A stretch of 64,000 nt of DNA, taken from assembly GCA_004794655.1 (NCBI GenBank), contig SMMW01000001.1, positions 5,329,001 through 5,393,000 on the forward strand. The letters run 5' to 3'. The notes beneath the pieces are model-generated. The model had not been told where the DNA came from. It was given only the letters and a program-made list of their open reading frames with translations, and ran no database searches. Position numbers and translations under genes: made by a program. This DNA comes from Marisa cornuarietis (lineage: Eukaryota > Mollusca > Gastropoda > Architaenioglossa > Ampullariidae). Shown here piece after piece: positions 1-10,037 of the stretch (position 1 is the stretch's first letter; every line of letters starts with the position of its first letter).

Positions 1-135
1 TGGGTAAAGTTTGGATTTGGGGAAATAGCATTGTGCACTGAACTTTGCACAATCGTTACAAAAACAAATTTTGCACCACAATTTAAGCACGGAGAATAAG
101 ACGTGTCTCTCAACACTCTCACAGTCCTGGCTTAC

Positions 136-243
136 CTCCCCAGTGGCTGCCTTCTTGAAGAGACTGTGGAATGTTTTGGCCTCGATAGCTCTTCGAAGTG
201 TGGCGATGTATACAGCGGTGATACCAAAGCTCCAAATATCGGT
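136..243 (-). CDS. Kinase-like gene, exon 7 (subdomain IX)
   Basis: Codons 277-312. The acceptor is a long T tract ending gtctgcag and the donor is GGGGAG|gtaagcc, phase 0. It encodes TDIWSFGITAVYIATL, the invariant subdomain IX Asp and surrounding helix F, followed by a basic helix ending KKAATGE. The remaining C-lobe exons must lie left of the window; nothing convincing is seen in bases 1-135. Confidence 0.85.
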
Positions 244-3200
244 CTGCAGACAAGACCAAAAAAAAAAAAAGCCAGAAATACCTGGTGGCTTACGGTCTAT
301 CTGGGATGTAACTGTAATGTTACAATTTTTATCGCGACGTTTTTGAGGAACCTTTATCAATATTTAAACAGATATCTAACTGATGAAATGGATTAAAAAC
401 AGTGTTTGAAACCATTCGTCTAGCAGAGAAAAAAGAAATGAGAAAGAAAAGGCTGGAAGAGTGATTACTATTCGTCTGCGCTCCTAGTGGTGCGTGGGAT
501 AGACACTATAGTAACCAACAGTATTCTCAGCATTGTAGGCACCTACAGTGACGTTAATACATTCTCAGCATTCTCGATTCTTATGAAAAAGCATCTTCAG
601 ACTCAGATAGACCTCTACCACAGCTTCATTTAGTTTAAAAAGGCTTTTGACACAGTCTGGCCCGAGGGGCTATAGCACGTGATACGAAAATTCAACATCA
701 AAGAAAGACACGTCCAAGTCACCAAAGCACTATATAACAGCTCAACGAGTACAGTACTGCTGGATAACCAAATAGAAGCTTACATTCGCTCCACACTAGG
801 TGTACGTCAAGGATCTACCCCATCACTGGTACTGTTCAAGATCTCCTTGGAGAACATTATGGTCGAAACCCTCCATGACCATCACACTTACATTTCCATT
901 GGTGGAAGGCCGAGCTGCAACCTACGCTTTGCCAATGACATAGACAGGCAAAAAACTCCGACCTCATCAACAGACTGACAGACATTTCGAACGCATGTGG
1001 AATGGAGACCAGCACTGAAAAGAGCAAAGTTATCATGAATGGCAGCGGGAAAGCAGAGATCTGTATGAACAGGGTACAGCTTGAAGAGGTAAGCAGCTTC
1101 AAATACTTGGAAGCCACCCTCTCCAAGGACGGCAGCTTCATCCCAGATATCCGCGTCACGATCGCAACAGCAACAGCAGCAATGGCTAGGCTAGATAGGA
1201 ACTGGCATAGCCACAAGATAAGGTTCACTACAAAGTACAAGCCGTACAAGTCCCTGGTAGTGCCGATCCTGCTCTACGGATGTGACACGTGGACTCTGCT
1301 CGCCAAAACGGAAAGGAGAATCCAGACATTCGAGAACAAGGACCTGAGGAATTTGTTCTGGATCTCATACAGAGAACACAGAGCCAAAGACTTTGTACGA
1401 AACAAAACTGCCACACTGATAGGACATCAGGAACCTCTACTTTCAACAGTCATACGACGTAAGCTGGTCTTCTTTGGCCACGTGACCTGGCACGACACCT
1501 TGTCGAAGACTAGCCTTCAAGTCACCTTTGAGCTAGTCGACGTCGCGGTGGCCAGAGAAAGAACTAGTTTACGAATGATCGTCCTGTGAAGCACCTGCTT
1601 ACTATCGCCCAAAATAGGGACAAGTGGCAGGCTCTGTCAGCCCCCGCGTCTATCCACATGTTCCTCCCCCTCCACCCTGTGACAGGCGCGGGTAAGGCAT
1701 TCTTGACAACATGTACGTCACAGACATCAGCATTGTAGACACCGTAACATCACATCATTTTAGCAATGGTGTGATGTCACAGACCATAGCACTGTAGACA
1801 CACACACAATGATGTCACAAACCTTAGCAGTGTAAAGTGTCTTAGACACCATCTCCGGACTCATGATGGCTGCAGTACCAACGATACTCTGAGCCGCAGC
1901 ATCTGCACCGTCAAGCTCCCTGAAATGAACAAGGAATGTTGTGAGGTGCGAACTACGGGGTGTCGTAGGTCGGCCTTTTAGAAACTACGTCATGACATAA
2001 GCTAGGCTGTTGAGTGGTAAGAACTACGTGCTAGTAAAACGGGGCTTGTAGGTGCTGTTAAGTATTCTAGTTTTCGGTCAGCAATAACAAGCAAAAATAC
2101 AAAACTATTTGCCACAACCACCTGGGGTCTGACATACGTCACCGAAAATCCCAGTTTTACCCATAATCCAAGGCTTACGACGAAAGACTGAAGCGTAAAG
2201 CGGTATTAAAAGTCTACGGGTAGGTCCTGGTATCTAGACCCCAACATTTAGAACCGTGACCTAGTGGGAATGAAATGCATAATACCGAGGATTTTTGTTT
2301 AAATTAAGTTCGTCTCTCGGCGACTTTTATGCGAAAACAACGGATCTGCGGTGAAAAAAATCCAGCAGATGTGTACGTATCAATTGATCAAATAAAACAG
2401 TTTATTCGCCAGAAGGGAACGGTGTAATCGAATAGTACCGGTCTCCAATGCTACAGCTTTACTAACTTGATTATTTTATACAATAAACGCATTTTAAAAT
2501 ACTACGACTTAGTATCCTGAAGTACTTGTAATCACCATACGACACTAAAATTGTCAACAAGAGGCAGTTTGATGTTCTTGATATCTTAATTCTTTGTGCT
2601 TATTTTAGTAAATTAAAAAATGAAAGCATATGATTTTATGCTGAACACATTGATAAATTCTTTCTGGATGGTTTTGATCCGAAGTTTCAGCAAAGTCTTT
2701 TTTGTGGCTTTCTTAATAGTCAGTACTGAAAGGTGTATAGGTATTCATCTTACAAAATAAAAAATCTTTACAACAATCATAATACTATATATAATTTTAA
2801 TGTAAATGTGGATATAAATATTGAATTTTCCGTAGCATATAGTTGAATTAAAGACTATAGTCTACAGATTAAATGTGTAACAATATAACAACACTGGAGA
2901 ATCTGATTACAAGAGTAGTGAAACTGTATGTCAGTACAAGACAAGGGCTGTTTATATCAAATCTCGCTGATTCTGAGATGTTTCAAAAGACCATGATGTT
3001 GAAGAAAAGTGCAATTTACAGAGAAAATTACAGTTATTGTTATCTTATTATCTTTTATACCGTCGATAAAATCATCGCCTTTCCCTACTTTAAAACAGTG
3101 AGTTCAAACAGCAGATTTGGTCCTTTCGGCCATCCACCTAGAACTTATTTTATTTCGAAACTGTCTACTGTTGTCTGAACGTGTCAGTGGCGATATTGAT

Positions 3201-5486
3201 GACCCGGAACAGTTGCCAAAGACTTGCAGTTTGTTATGGCTGCAGGACTGGGATGCGAACACCACGCACCTGGACACCCCGAAGTCAGTGAGGCGAAGAA
3301 TGTAGAGCTCGGTAACCATGACACTGGCCGCCTTGAGATTGCGGTGCAGCACTGGGTGGCTTCCATCATGGTCATGGTGAAGATACTGCAAAAAGCAGCA
3401 GCAGTAACCATAACAACGACGGCAGCTCTCTACAATACACCTCGCATGACACGGCAGAGAGATGGACCAAAAATAAAAATTACTTTAAATTACTTTAAAT
3501 GTAGAATTCGCTGTATGCGTGTAACACATCGGCTGAAGAATGAAAATCACGAGATGAGACATTTAAAATCTTGTTTGCGTTCTATAAATATTTATGCTTG
3601 TAGGATGGTGGGAAAACGTTTGTCCGTTTATCTGAAAGAGAAAAAAAAGAGGAAAGCCGACCTTGAGAGCTGCTGCTAGCTGGTACAGCCACTTTTCAAA
3701 TAGAGACTGGGGCGGTGGTTTTCCTCTTGAGAGAAGGAGTTCCTCCAAACACCACTTTGCCGACTCAGACAGAATATACAGGTTTCTGCTGTCCTGTCAT
3801 CAGCATTTACAAAAACATAAATCCCTATCAGAAGAAGAAAAGAGAAATCGAAAAATGGAGACAGCACACTAGGGTAAAGAAATCAAAATGCACTTGTTCT
3901 TTAGCACGAACTTTGATTGATAGCGAATCTTGTTCAGTTATGCAAGGACGCTGATACTGAAAACACCAAGACTTATAGCTTATAGCGACCACATGCCAAG
4001 AATTGCCACATACTTTGAAAAGCGACACAACATTATCGCCGTCTTTGACAAATTTAAGACAACAGCCTTCAACACATTTGATCAGCATAGTCATCACACA
4101 TTTTGAAGAGCAGTTGAGGTATTCACGAAGCGAAGGTAAATCAAGGACAAGCGTCTTGTCTTCGCAGTTCAAAGCGACTTCCAGACTCCGCGAATGTTTC
4201 ATTGCCCCATGGGACTGTAGTCATACATCAGTAGCAACTATCCCCTGGGTAAAGTAACATAAAGCAATATCCGAGGGATATGGATAAATACGGACACCAT
4301 GATTTCTTCATTTTGCCTCATTGGTAACGACTTACCCTTGCGTCGTCAATATGGGTCGTGTTCTTCAAAATATGCGATGACTATGCTGATAAAATGTCAT
4401 TTCTTTTAAATATGCCAAATTTCTACTGTACAAAACTACGAGACAAAGATTAAGGACTGCCAGGTGATTTCATTCTTAAATAACTAGCTGCTCATGTCGA
4501 CGTAGGTCATCAAGATGGCGTCAGATCCTGTCTCGGCTCCAAGCAAGCACCTGTGTCTCTGTAAGCACACGCACTGTAACACCCGCAAGACGCCAAGATG
4601 GCGGCTGTACCTTCCAGTTGTCGATGAAACGAAGAACGTGAGGGTGGAGCAGTCTCCTCCACGTGGCCAACTTCTCATCGCTGTACACGCTGCTTCTTCT
4701 GTCCAGCGCCGTCAGTGGAACGACACGTAGGCAGTACTGGGGAATGACGTCACAGCCGTTATCGTCAAGATCTTTCTCAGTGGCACTGTCACTGTCCGTG
4801 TTTTGTCATCGTTGTTAATCAAAATACGAATACATTTTTCTTATTATTTAAAAGTCAAAACATGCAAAATGTAATCTTGGACTTGAAATGGAATGTTTAT
4901 CGTTTACCCACTGCTAGAGGGTGCAGTTTGCAATGATGCAAGAGGGAAATTTCATATTCGTTGACGGGAGCACCACTGCAAAGATTATCCACCACAATGT
5001 TAGATTACTCCCTGCACAAGTTTATCTGTCGTCATTTTGTTTTATCTTTGATCACAGTTTAACTTTTGCGCTTCTCTGCTCCCCCTGTCTCACGACCATG
5101 TTGTAATCTTAGCCTTTTACCTTCACTTCCGTCTTTCTGTCTTCTATATAACGTCACCATACCCTCATCTCACTGTCTACACTGTAACATTACCACCTTA
5201 CTTTGCCTGCCGTCTTCCTGTCTACAATCAAATGTCAACACTTTACCTCAGCTTTCGTCTTCCTGACTACAATGTAACGTTTCCACCTGACACCTGTTAC
5301 GACTCCTACGAGTTAACCTTAGCATCTTACCTCTGTTCCTGTCTGCTTCTCTACACACTTGAAGATCTCCCCAAAAAAGCCAGGCTGGCTACGGAATTTG
5401 GTCTGCAACTCGTACTGGCACCTACCATCGAACTCCCCTCGGACGACTGTGCCCAGCGCTGGTGCCTTCTGCTCGTCAGCCATCAT
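136..5486 (-). CDS. Spliced protein-kinase-like gene, probable pseudokinase (7 exons, 3' end off the window)
   Basis: Seven exons, each ending in GT and preceded by AG, join on the minus strand into 312 codons with consistent phases (0,0,0,0,2,0) and no stop. Kinase landmarks appear in order: a degenerate glycine loop (PGFFGE, residues 35-40), beta-3 with Arg56 where Lys is expected (YCLR), helix C with candidate Glu73, beta-4 (HPHVLRFI), hinge (NLYILSE), helix E then YLHH, catalytic loop HRNLKAAS (219-226), DFG (239-241), SPE (264-266) and DIWSFG (278-283). HRD to HRN, the metal-binding Asn to Ser and Lys to Arg together predict weak or no phosphotransfer; intact DFG may still permit nucleotide binding. 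This is inference from the kinase fold. The family was not recognised. The last C-lobe helices and the stop codon lie left of base 1. The next gene lies about 13 kb away and is transcribed divergently. Confidence 0.85.
500..575. repeat. Left remnant of the intron-6 minisatellite
   Basis: It contains TCTCAGCATTGTAGGCACC and a second TTCTCAGCATTCTC. These match units on the far side of the LINE at 1700-1850, suggesting one array split by the insertion. Confidence 0.5.
590..1690 (+). mobile_element. Degraded RTE-like LINE fragment, reverse transcriptase to C-terminus
   Basis: Broken frames read FKKAFDTVWPEGL with stops, then FNIKERHVQVTKALYN, GVRQGSTPSL, FANDID (the active-site FADD is damaged), SSFKYLEATLSKDG, LLYGCDTWTLL and RRKLVFFGHV. 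This is the order of a non-LTR reverse transcriptase and C-terminal domain of the RTE-like type. Several stops and frame changes make it dead. It sits antisense in intron 6 of the kinase-like gene and interrupts a minisatellite. Related copies lie at 44.6-45.5 and 53.1-54.0 kb. Confidence 0.85.
1700..1860. repeat. Minisatellite overlapping the exon 6 donor, three diverged units
   Basis: Units of about 45-55 bases share TCACAGAC, then AGCANTGTAGACAC. The unit nearest exon 6 contains the exon end and donor. On the minus strand each copy keeps a TGCTA/TGCTGA stretch followed by GTYTGTGACATCA, the start of the intron. Confidence 0.6.
1823..1919 (-). CDS. Kinase-like gene, exon 6 (activation segment, SPE motif)
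   Basis: One base completes codon 244 (Arg), then codons 245-276. The acceptor is gttcatttcag and the donor is AAG|gtttgt, phase 0. It encodes an activation loop with SIVGTAAIMSPEMVSK followed by TLYTAK. The SPE motif stands for APE. The exon lies about 1.35 kb from exon 5 and 1.58 kb from exon 7. Its donor lies at the edge of a tandem array that resembles this junction. Confidence 0.85.
3270..3385 (-). CDS. Kinase-like gene, exon 5 (catalytic loop HRN and DFG)
   Basis: Codons 206-243 plus two bases of codon 244. The acceptor is ctttttgcag and the donor is CCAG|gtgcgt. It encodes YLHH, a short His/Asp/Gly-rich turn, PVLHRNLKAASVMV and LTDFGVS. The catalytic-loop Asp is Asn and the metal-binding Asn five residues later is Ser, while DFG is intact. 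This is the clearest kinase signature in the window and is uninterrupted. Confidence 0.9.
3662..3793 (-). CDS. Kinase-like gene, exon 4 (hinge and helix E)
   Basis: Codons 162-205. The acceptor is gatgacag and the donor is aag|gtcggc (weak after position +2), phase 0 at both ends. It encodes the beta-5/hinge strand NLYILSESAKWCLEELL, a short SRGKPPP linker, and helix E (FEKWLYQLAAALK), which leads directly into YLHH of the next exon. The normal kinase order supports the splice. Confidence 0.85.
4014..4214 (-). CDS. Kinase-like gene, exon 3 (67-residue insert between beta-4 and beta-5)
   Basis: Codons 95-161. The acceptor is actacag and the donor is aaa|gtatgt, both phase 0. The exon is Cys-rich (LNCSSKCV and CVEGCCLKF) and falls where canonical kinases have only a short beta-4/beta-5 turn, so it looks like an inserted segment. 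Both junctions are good and it is open throughout. Because it is a multiple of three, it could also be an optional cassette exon. Confidence 0.7.
4611..4736 (-). CDS. Kinase-like gene, exon 2 (beta-3, helix C, beta-4)
   Basis: Codons 53-94. The acceptor is ccccag and the donor is aag|gtacag, both phase 0. The exon opens with TACTGCCTACGT (YCLR), placing Arg where the VAxK lysine normally sits. Helix C follows with a candidate conserved Glu (SDEKLATWRRLL), then the typical HPHVLRFIDNWK beta-4 strand. The acceptor has a poor pyrimidine tract, so its exact edge is the least certain point. Confidence 0.85.
5110..5275. repeat. Minisatellite in intron 1 resembling the exon 1 donor region
   Basis: Four diverged units of about 40 bases. 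On the minus strand each reads roughly GTAGACAGGAAGACG, a purine stretch, then a donor-like gtaag, gtaaa or gtatg. The real exon 1 end has GCAGACAGGAACAGAG|gtaag. Confidence 0.55.
5331..5486 (-). CDS. Kinase-like gene, exon 1 (start codon, glycine loop)
   Basis: Codons 1-52. It begins with two consecutive ATGs (5486 and 5483); an in-frame TGA lies about 57 bases upstream with no ATG between, which fixes the start in this frame. After about 30 residues comes the nucleotide-binding loop, read as QPGFFGEIFKC. The first Gly of GxGxxG is replaced by Gln and the other two are kept. The exon ends ACAGAG followed by the donor gtaagat, phase 0. A non-coding exon further upstream cannot be excluded. 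Confidence 0.85.
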
Positions 5487-6410
5487 TCCGTGCGTCGGGC
5501 TCGCAAGGTAACTGTCAGAGACTTTCTTGCACCAGGTAGATCGCTGTCATACTATGGGCACAATATGTCAGCACCAAATCAAACAGTCCAAGTCTACTTC
5601 CTTCTTGCACAAACAAGTCACTGACGCTCCTATTCTCAACTTGGCAAGCACATTAGGTTGATCTTCCTGTTCTGAAACGCTCCCAGGTACACTTTGATCC
5701 TCAGTTCCCCTCCCCCCACCCCACCCTGCTGACATTCAATACTGTCAAGAGTTGCTACAAGGGGAGATCTGTACGGACAGTACCCTGTGGGTACATGCTT
5801 CATGTCACATCCGGGTATTCTTGTGATACGAACAGGTCACGACGGAATAATGCAGGAACCAACAGCAAGTGCTCAGCAAAGTGACCAATGCCTGTGCCTC
5901 CCACCCCAGGCACAGTACACCAGGCTTGACTGCTTTACTTTCTTGCGAGCTTATCTTTGACAAATCGGCATGACGAGGTCATGTGTACGAAGGTCGCTAG
6001 GCAACAGATCCTAGAGTCCCAACTTATCAAACATATTTCTTTGTTAAGTATCAGCCGATTTCTGACGCAATGGTTCCTCTGATGCATATACCGACTACAT
6101 CTTTAAAAGAAAGACTAAGCCTCTCACGGAAGAATTGGTGGAGTGCTGTTGAAGCTTGCATAGCAGTCCTCTCTGGATACCTCGTGAATTCCTTTGTCAC
6201 TAGTTAATAAATGCCGGTTGAGTGACATGATTTACTGCAGGGAGAATGTAAACTATTTAGCAGAGTAAAAGATCAAGCGACATGTTCTTTCATGTGTGCC
6301 TTCACATTTTTATCTAGTGTCTGTACCTAGCTTTCTTCACACTTATACTCCCTTGTACCTAGCCATGTCTCCATCTTTTACTGTACCTTCTCTTTATCTG
6401 CAATTATCTT
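5487..6410. other. Kinase-like gene 5' flank, no gene seen
   Basis: Unique-looking sequence upstream of the minus-strand start codon at 5486. A promoter should lie here, but no convincing TATA box or CpG cluster was identified. Confidence 0.5.
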
Positions 6411-6413
6411 AAT

Positions 6414-6414
<1 letters not shown>

Positions 6415-6462
<48 letters not shown>

Positions 6463-6917
6463 ATGTAAAACTGTCAGTAATACTGGATTGCCGATAATGT
6501 ATCGTACCACCCACAAACACTGATATTCTGTGAAGTAATTGCGTGTACTAAGACTTCAAAGTGTAGAATGCCATCATGTCACATACTTTAACTTCTTGGT
6601 CTAATCGTTGTACCAGACTGAAGGTAACAGTCACCACGACTCTGCACCTAAAGGAGTACTCAGTGCCAGTGTCGCTGAGCGCCTGTACGTACAACGCAAT
6701 AACAGAAACTAATGAAGCAAAGAGACAGACAAACCACAGTCGCACATGACTTCGCACAGGGCATGTGTACATGAGTTGTCACACGGAGCAGACAATAGAC
6801 AGAGAGAGAGAGAGAGAGGATACACGTCACACAAAGAGTATCACACACATGAGATGTTATTTTATCACCTGGGGCTCTTGTTTGTCACCCTTTCAATGTC
6901 ATATAACTCTCTCTCTT

Positions 6918-7006
<89 letters not shown>
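6415..7006. repeat. (CA)n and (CT)n microsatellites
   Basis: (CA)n at 6415-6461, a short (GA)n near 6804-6819, (CT)n at about 6907-6930, then (CA)n at 6931-7006. The sequence between them has no recognisable gene. Confidence 0.95.
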
Positions 7007-7011
<5 letters not shown>

Positions 7012-7384
7012 GACGTAAGTCACACATACATGAGTCGACACTAGTCATACACAGGAGCTGAGGCAAGTCAAAAATAGAGGAGACGGAACAGTTCACACAA
7101 AGAAATCAGTTGGTGCAGTTCATACCATCGTTTTCTCCTAAATGTTTTTACTTTCTTGCAACCGCCTCTCTGTTTCTAAACATAAGTTGTTTCTATTGAC
7201 AAATTTGGCTTCTTGTGTTTGTTTGTTTGTTCGTTCGTTTGGTGGTTTTCTTCTTTCCTTCCTTCCTTCTTGTTTGTTTGTTTTGTTTTTTTGTTGCTCT
7301 TTTAGTCCATCTGTACCGGCAAGTTTATTACGAAAAAAATTTGGAGTTTTGAACAGTATGACAAAAATATTTTAATATTAATAA

Positions 7385-7460
7385 TAAACGTGTGATTTAT
7401 AAAATCACGCTCAAGAAGGAACATGCTCTCGGCCCTTCAGGCAAGTAGACGACATGGATC
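7385..7460 (-). mobile_element. 3' end of a retroposon family, copy 1
   Basis: On the minus strand it reads CTTGCCTGAAGGGCCGAGAG, then CATGTTCCTTCTTGAGCGTG and an AT-rich tail with TTATTATTAA. The same core ending is found on the plus strand near 24,190-24,250, so it is a dispersed 3' end. Confidence 0.6.
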
Positions 7461-7636
7461 GAATACGAAGGAGGGGAAAAGAAACAGCTATGCAGACAAG
7501 TAACAAGAGACAACATAGAAGATACAAAGACGAATCAGGGAGCAAACAATAACCATGGAGTGTGTCATATTTGTTCAAAGGAAGACGAGCAGGCGGACTA
7601 GTCAACTAACTATAATCACGGTTTATGTTGTTGTTG

Positions 7637-7637
7637 T

Positions 7638-7711
<74 letters not shown>
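7637..7711. repeat. (GAT)n microsatellite
   Basis: About 25 perfect GAT/ATG triplets after a short TTG run. Reading frames through it give only Met, Asp, His or Ser homopolymers. Confidence 0.98.
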
Positions 7712-7793
7712 TACATTTACAATGCGCAGGCATCCATTCAGAAGAACGCCCATTGCGCAGCAAAAACAGAAAAGAAGAAAAAAGAACACCTGA

Positions 7794-8056
7794 GGCCAGT
7801 TGCAAAACACATTTATAATTTTAAACGCTTTTAGGCCTTAAATCTATTTAGATAATCAGTTTGAAGAGCTCACCACAATTCTAGAATTTTTAAAACTAAA
7901 ACTGCTTTAAGTAAGATAAAATTGTTTAAGTCTGACTTTCTGTCATGTCAGTACAATGTTTTTGTATGTTCTTGTGCAATGCATCTAAATGGCAAAAAAG
8001 AGATTTTGCTTCTTTAGAACAGTTTTAAAGTTTAGAAACATGTTGTGGAACTGGCC
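7794..8056. mobile_element. MITE-like element, copy 1
   Basis: About 263 bases beginning GGCCAGTTGCAAAACACATT and ending with the near inverted complement (AATGTGTT-like arm, then GGAACTGGCC). The arms match over about 30 bases. The interior is AT-rich and non-coding. A related copy lies at 28,471-28,727. Target-site duplication was not clear. Confidence 0.65.
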
Positions 8057-8116
8057 CCAGGAAAGTAAAAAATAATTAATAAAGACAGAAGTGGTGCTTG
8101 GTTGTTGAGGTCCGTC

Positions 8117-8470
8117 TTAAGTAAACAAATGAGTCTTCAGTCTTTTCCGAAACGTGGTTGCTGAGGTGATGGTGGACAGTGACGATGGCAGAGCATTACA
8201 CAGTTTAGGCGCAGTGTTTGTGAAGGCCCTGGCTCCAGTGCGCTTCTTGTTTGTATCTTCCACTGCAGGGAGACAGAAGCGTGACTGGGAGCCAGAGCGC
8301 AGACCACGTGACGACTGGTAAGGAGGAACTAACTCTTGTAAATAGTCAGGAGCAGTTTTAAACATGCAGGACTGAGCCAGTGAAGGTTCTGTAGTACAGG
8401 GGTGATGTGCTCAGTGGACGACTTTGTACGAGATGACTGGCGTAAGGACTTATGCTTGTGGAACAGATGT
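8117..8470 (-). mobile_element. CR1/L2-like LINE C-terminal fragment
   Basis: On the minus strand, fragments read HITPVLQNLHWL, APDYLQELVPPYQSSRGLRS, then ARAFTNTAPKLCNALPSSL and FRKRLKTHLFT-stop. This is the typical C-terminus of CR1/L2-type non-LTR elements. It contains a frameshift and a deletion after HWL. Confidence 0.8.
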
Positions 8471-8479
8471 ATTTTTTAG

Positions 8480-8722
8480 TCCACGTTAAAAGGATTCGAC
8501 GGTGGGTAGATGGCGGATATGGAAGAGAAGACAGTTCCACTGTTTTGCAGCGCAGTATCTAAACAATTCGACGACCATGTGTGGTTGTTCTGGTGAAAGG
8601 GATAAAGAGCGCACGACCATCAAACGAAGAAGGAGTAGTCTGTCTGGGATGTAGGAGAAGAGAAGTTCTGAAAAATAGTCAGGGCAGGAACCTGCAAAGA
8701 CATTAAAACACAGCACAAACAA
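8480..8722 (-). mobile_element. Second CR1/L2-like LINE C-terminal fragment
   Basis: On the minus strand it reads CPDYFSELLFSYIPDR, FRYCAAKQWNCLLFHIRHL and PTVESFKRGLK. This is the same protein region as the neighbouring fragment but from a different subfamily, lying immediately upstream in the same orientation. Confidence 0.75.
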
Positions 8723-8729
8723 AATGGAT

Positions 8730-9958
8730 ACCCAGCGCAGAAAACAAAGGAGAGGCGTTTCCTAGCTCTAAGCACCAGACGTGAGTTCTCTTTTGGTCAT
8801 GGTCTTTTAATGTTTTAGATTGAGCTGACATTTCCTAGAATATGGCATTTTTTGCGTATTATCGATATGGTTGATTACTCATGTCCTACATCTAAAATTA
8901 ATAATAATATATTAATATTTTTTTATTGTTTGAGCCCAAGCCTCTAAACAGAAATTCCCCACTTATTTATTTTTTTTCAATACAAGGGACTTAAAAAAGA
9001 AGTAAAAAGTATTCACAATGAGGAAAATTTAGGGCGCCTCTTAAATCTTTCAGCTTTCTCCTTTTTCCTCTTCCCCTTGGTAAAAATAGTAAAGTGTTTT
9101 AAATGCATATGTTCTGTGAATCATTGTATTATTTTATATGCACTATATGTTTTCTGTATTTGTGTATTATTCACAACATTTATGTTTAGAAAACGTTGTA
9201 GTAGACAGAATTTTGTACAGAAAATTCCAGTACAATCTATTAAAAAAAAAAAACTTCCTGTCAATTTAAGTAAAGAAATTGTATCGTATTGCACAACACA
9301 ACAATAATAACTAAAAAATGCAAATGTTTAAGCCTGATTCGATTTCTGCAAGTTTAACTGGTCTTTCGGTGGCACATGCTTCTTTATTCCGCACGCTTGT
9401 GCCTCTATTGTAGCGGATGGGTTGCCTTGTTATTTGTTATTTCTATTATCTTATGTGTATATTATGTTTGTGTATATGTACGCTGCTTATATTATTAATT
9501 ATTCTATATATCATTGTAATGTGCTGTGCATGTATGTATTGTGGATTAAAAATGTAAAAAATTTTTAAAAAATAATAATATATTAATATAATGCCGCGAA
9601 AGTGAATGCGAGTGTACTCAACAGCTTATAAGGTAAAGGGTAACAACTCTACTAAAAAGATGCTTTTTGAACAGATGATTCGCTCCCTTGTCTAGGCTCG
9701 TCACTGGTTGATTGTGCTATTCCACGTGTGTCTTAGACAGGCACAGACAGATCAAGACTGTGAAAGGTCATCTCTTCTTCCACCCTCAAGAACAAGAATG
9801 GAACAAAATGATCGACATGCTAAAAATAAAAAATCAAAGAGGAACAGAAAATCACGGTGGTAAAGCTTGGAAGGTTCAGGTATATCATTTCTCCATATAA
9901 GTATATCAGCACTATTGAACTAATGCACTACTGCATGAAGTCATTCTCCATCATTCAG
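8730..9958. other. AT-rich intergenic DNA, nothing recognised
   Basis: Low-complexity AT-rich stretches around 8,890-9,010 and 9,420-9,600; no gene or element supported. Confidence 0.5.
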
Positions 9959-9959
9959 A

Positions 9960-9960
<1 letters not shown>

Positions 9961-10030
<70 letters not shown>
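9961..10030. repeat. (CA)35 microsatellite
   Basis: A perfect CA run directly abutting a LINE-derived fragment. Confidence 0.98.
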
Positions 10031-10034
<4 letters not shown>

Positions 10035-10037
10035 CAG

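Noticed and set aside
3224..3679. Plus-strand 151-codon frame
   Set aside because: Lies opposite kinase-like exons 4 and 5; no recognisable motif.
5232..5624. Plus-strand 130-codon frame
   Set aside because: It is the complement of kinase-like exon 1 and its intron array on the minus strand; the minus strand has motifs and splice sites.
6746..7096. His-Thr repeat and Cys-Val repeat frames
   Set aside because: Translations of (CA)n/(GT)n runs; no coding signal outside the repeat.
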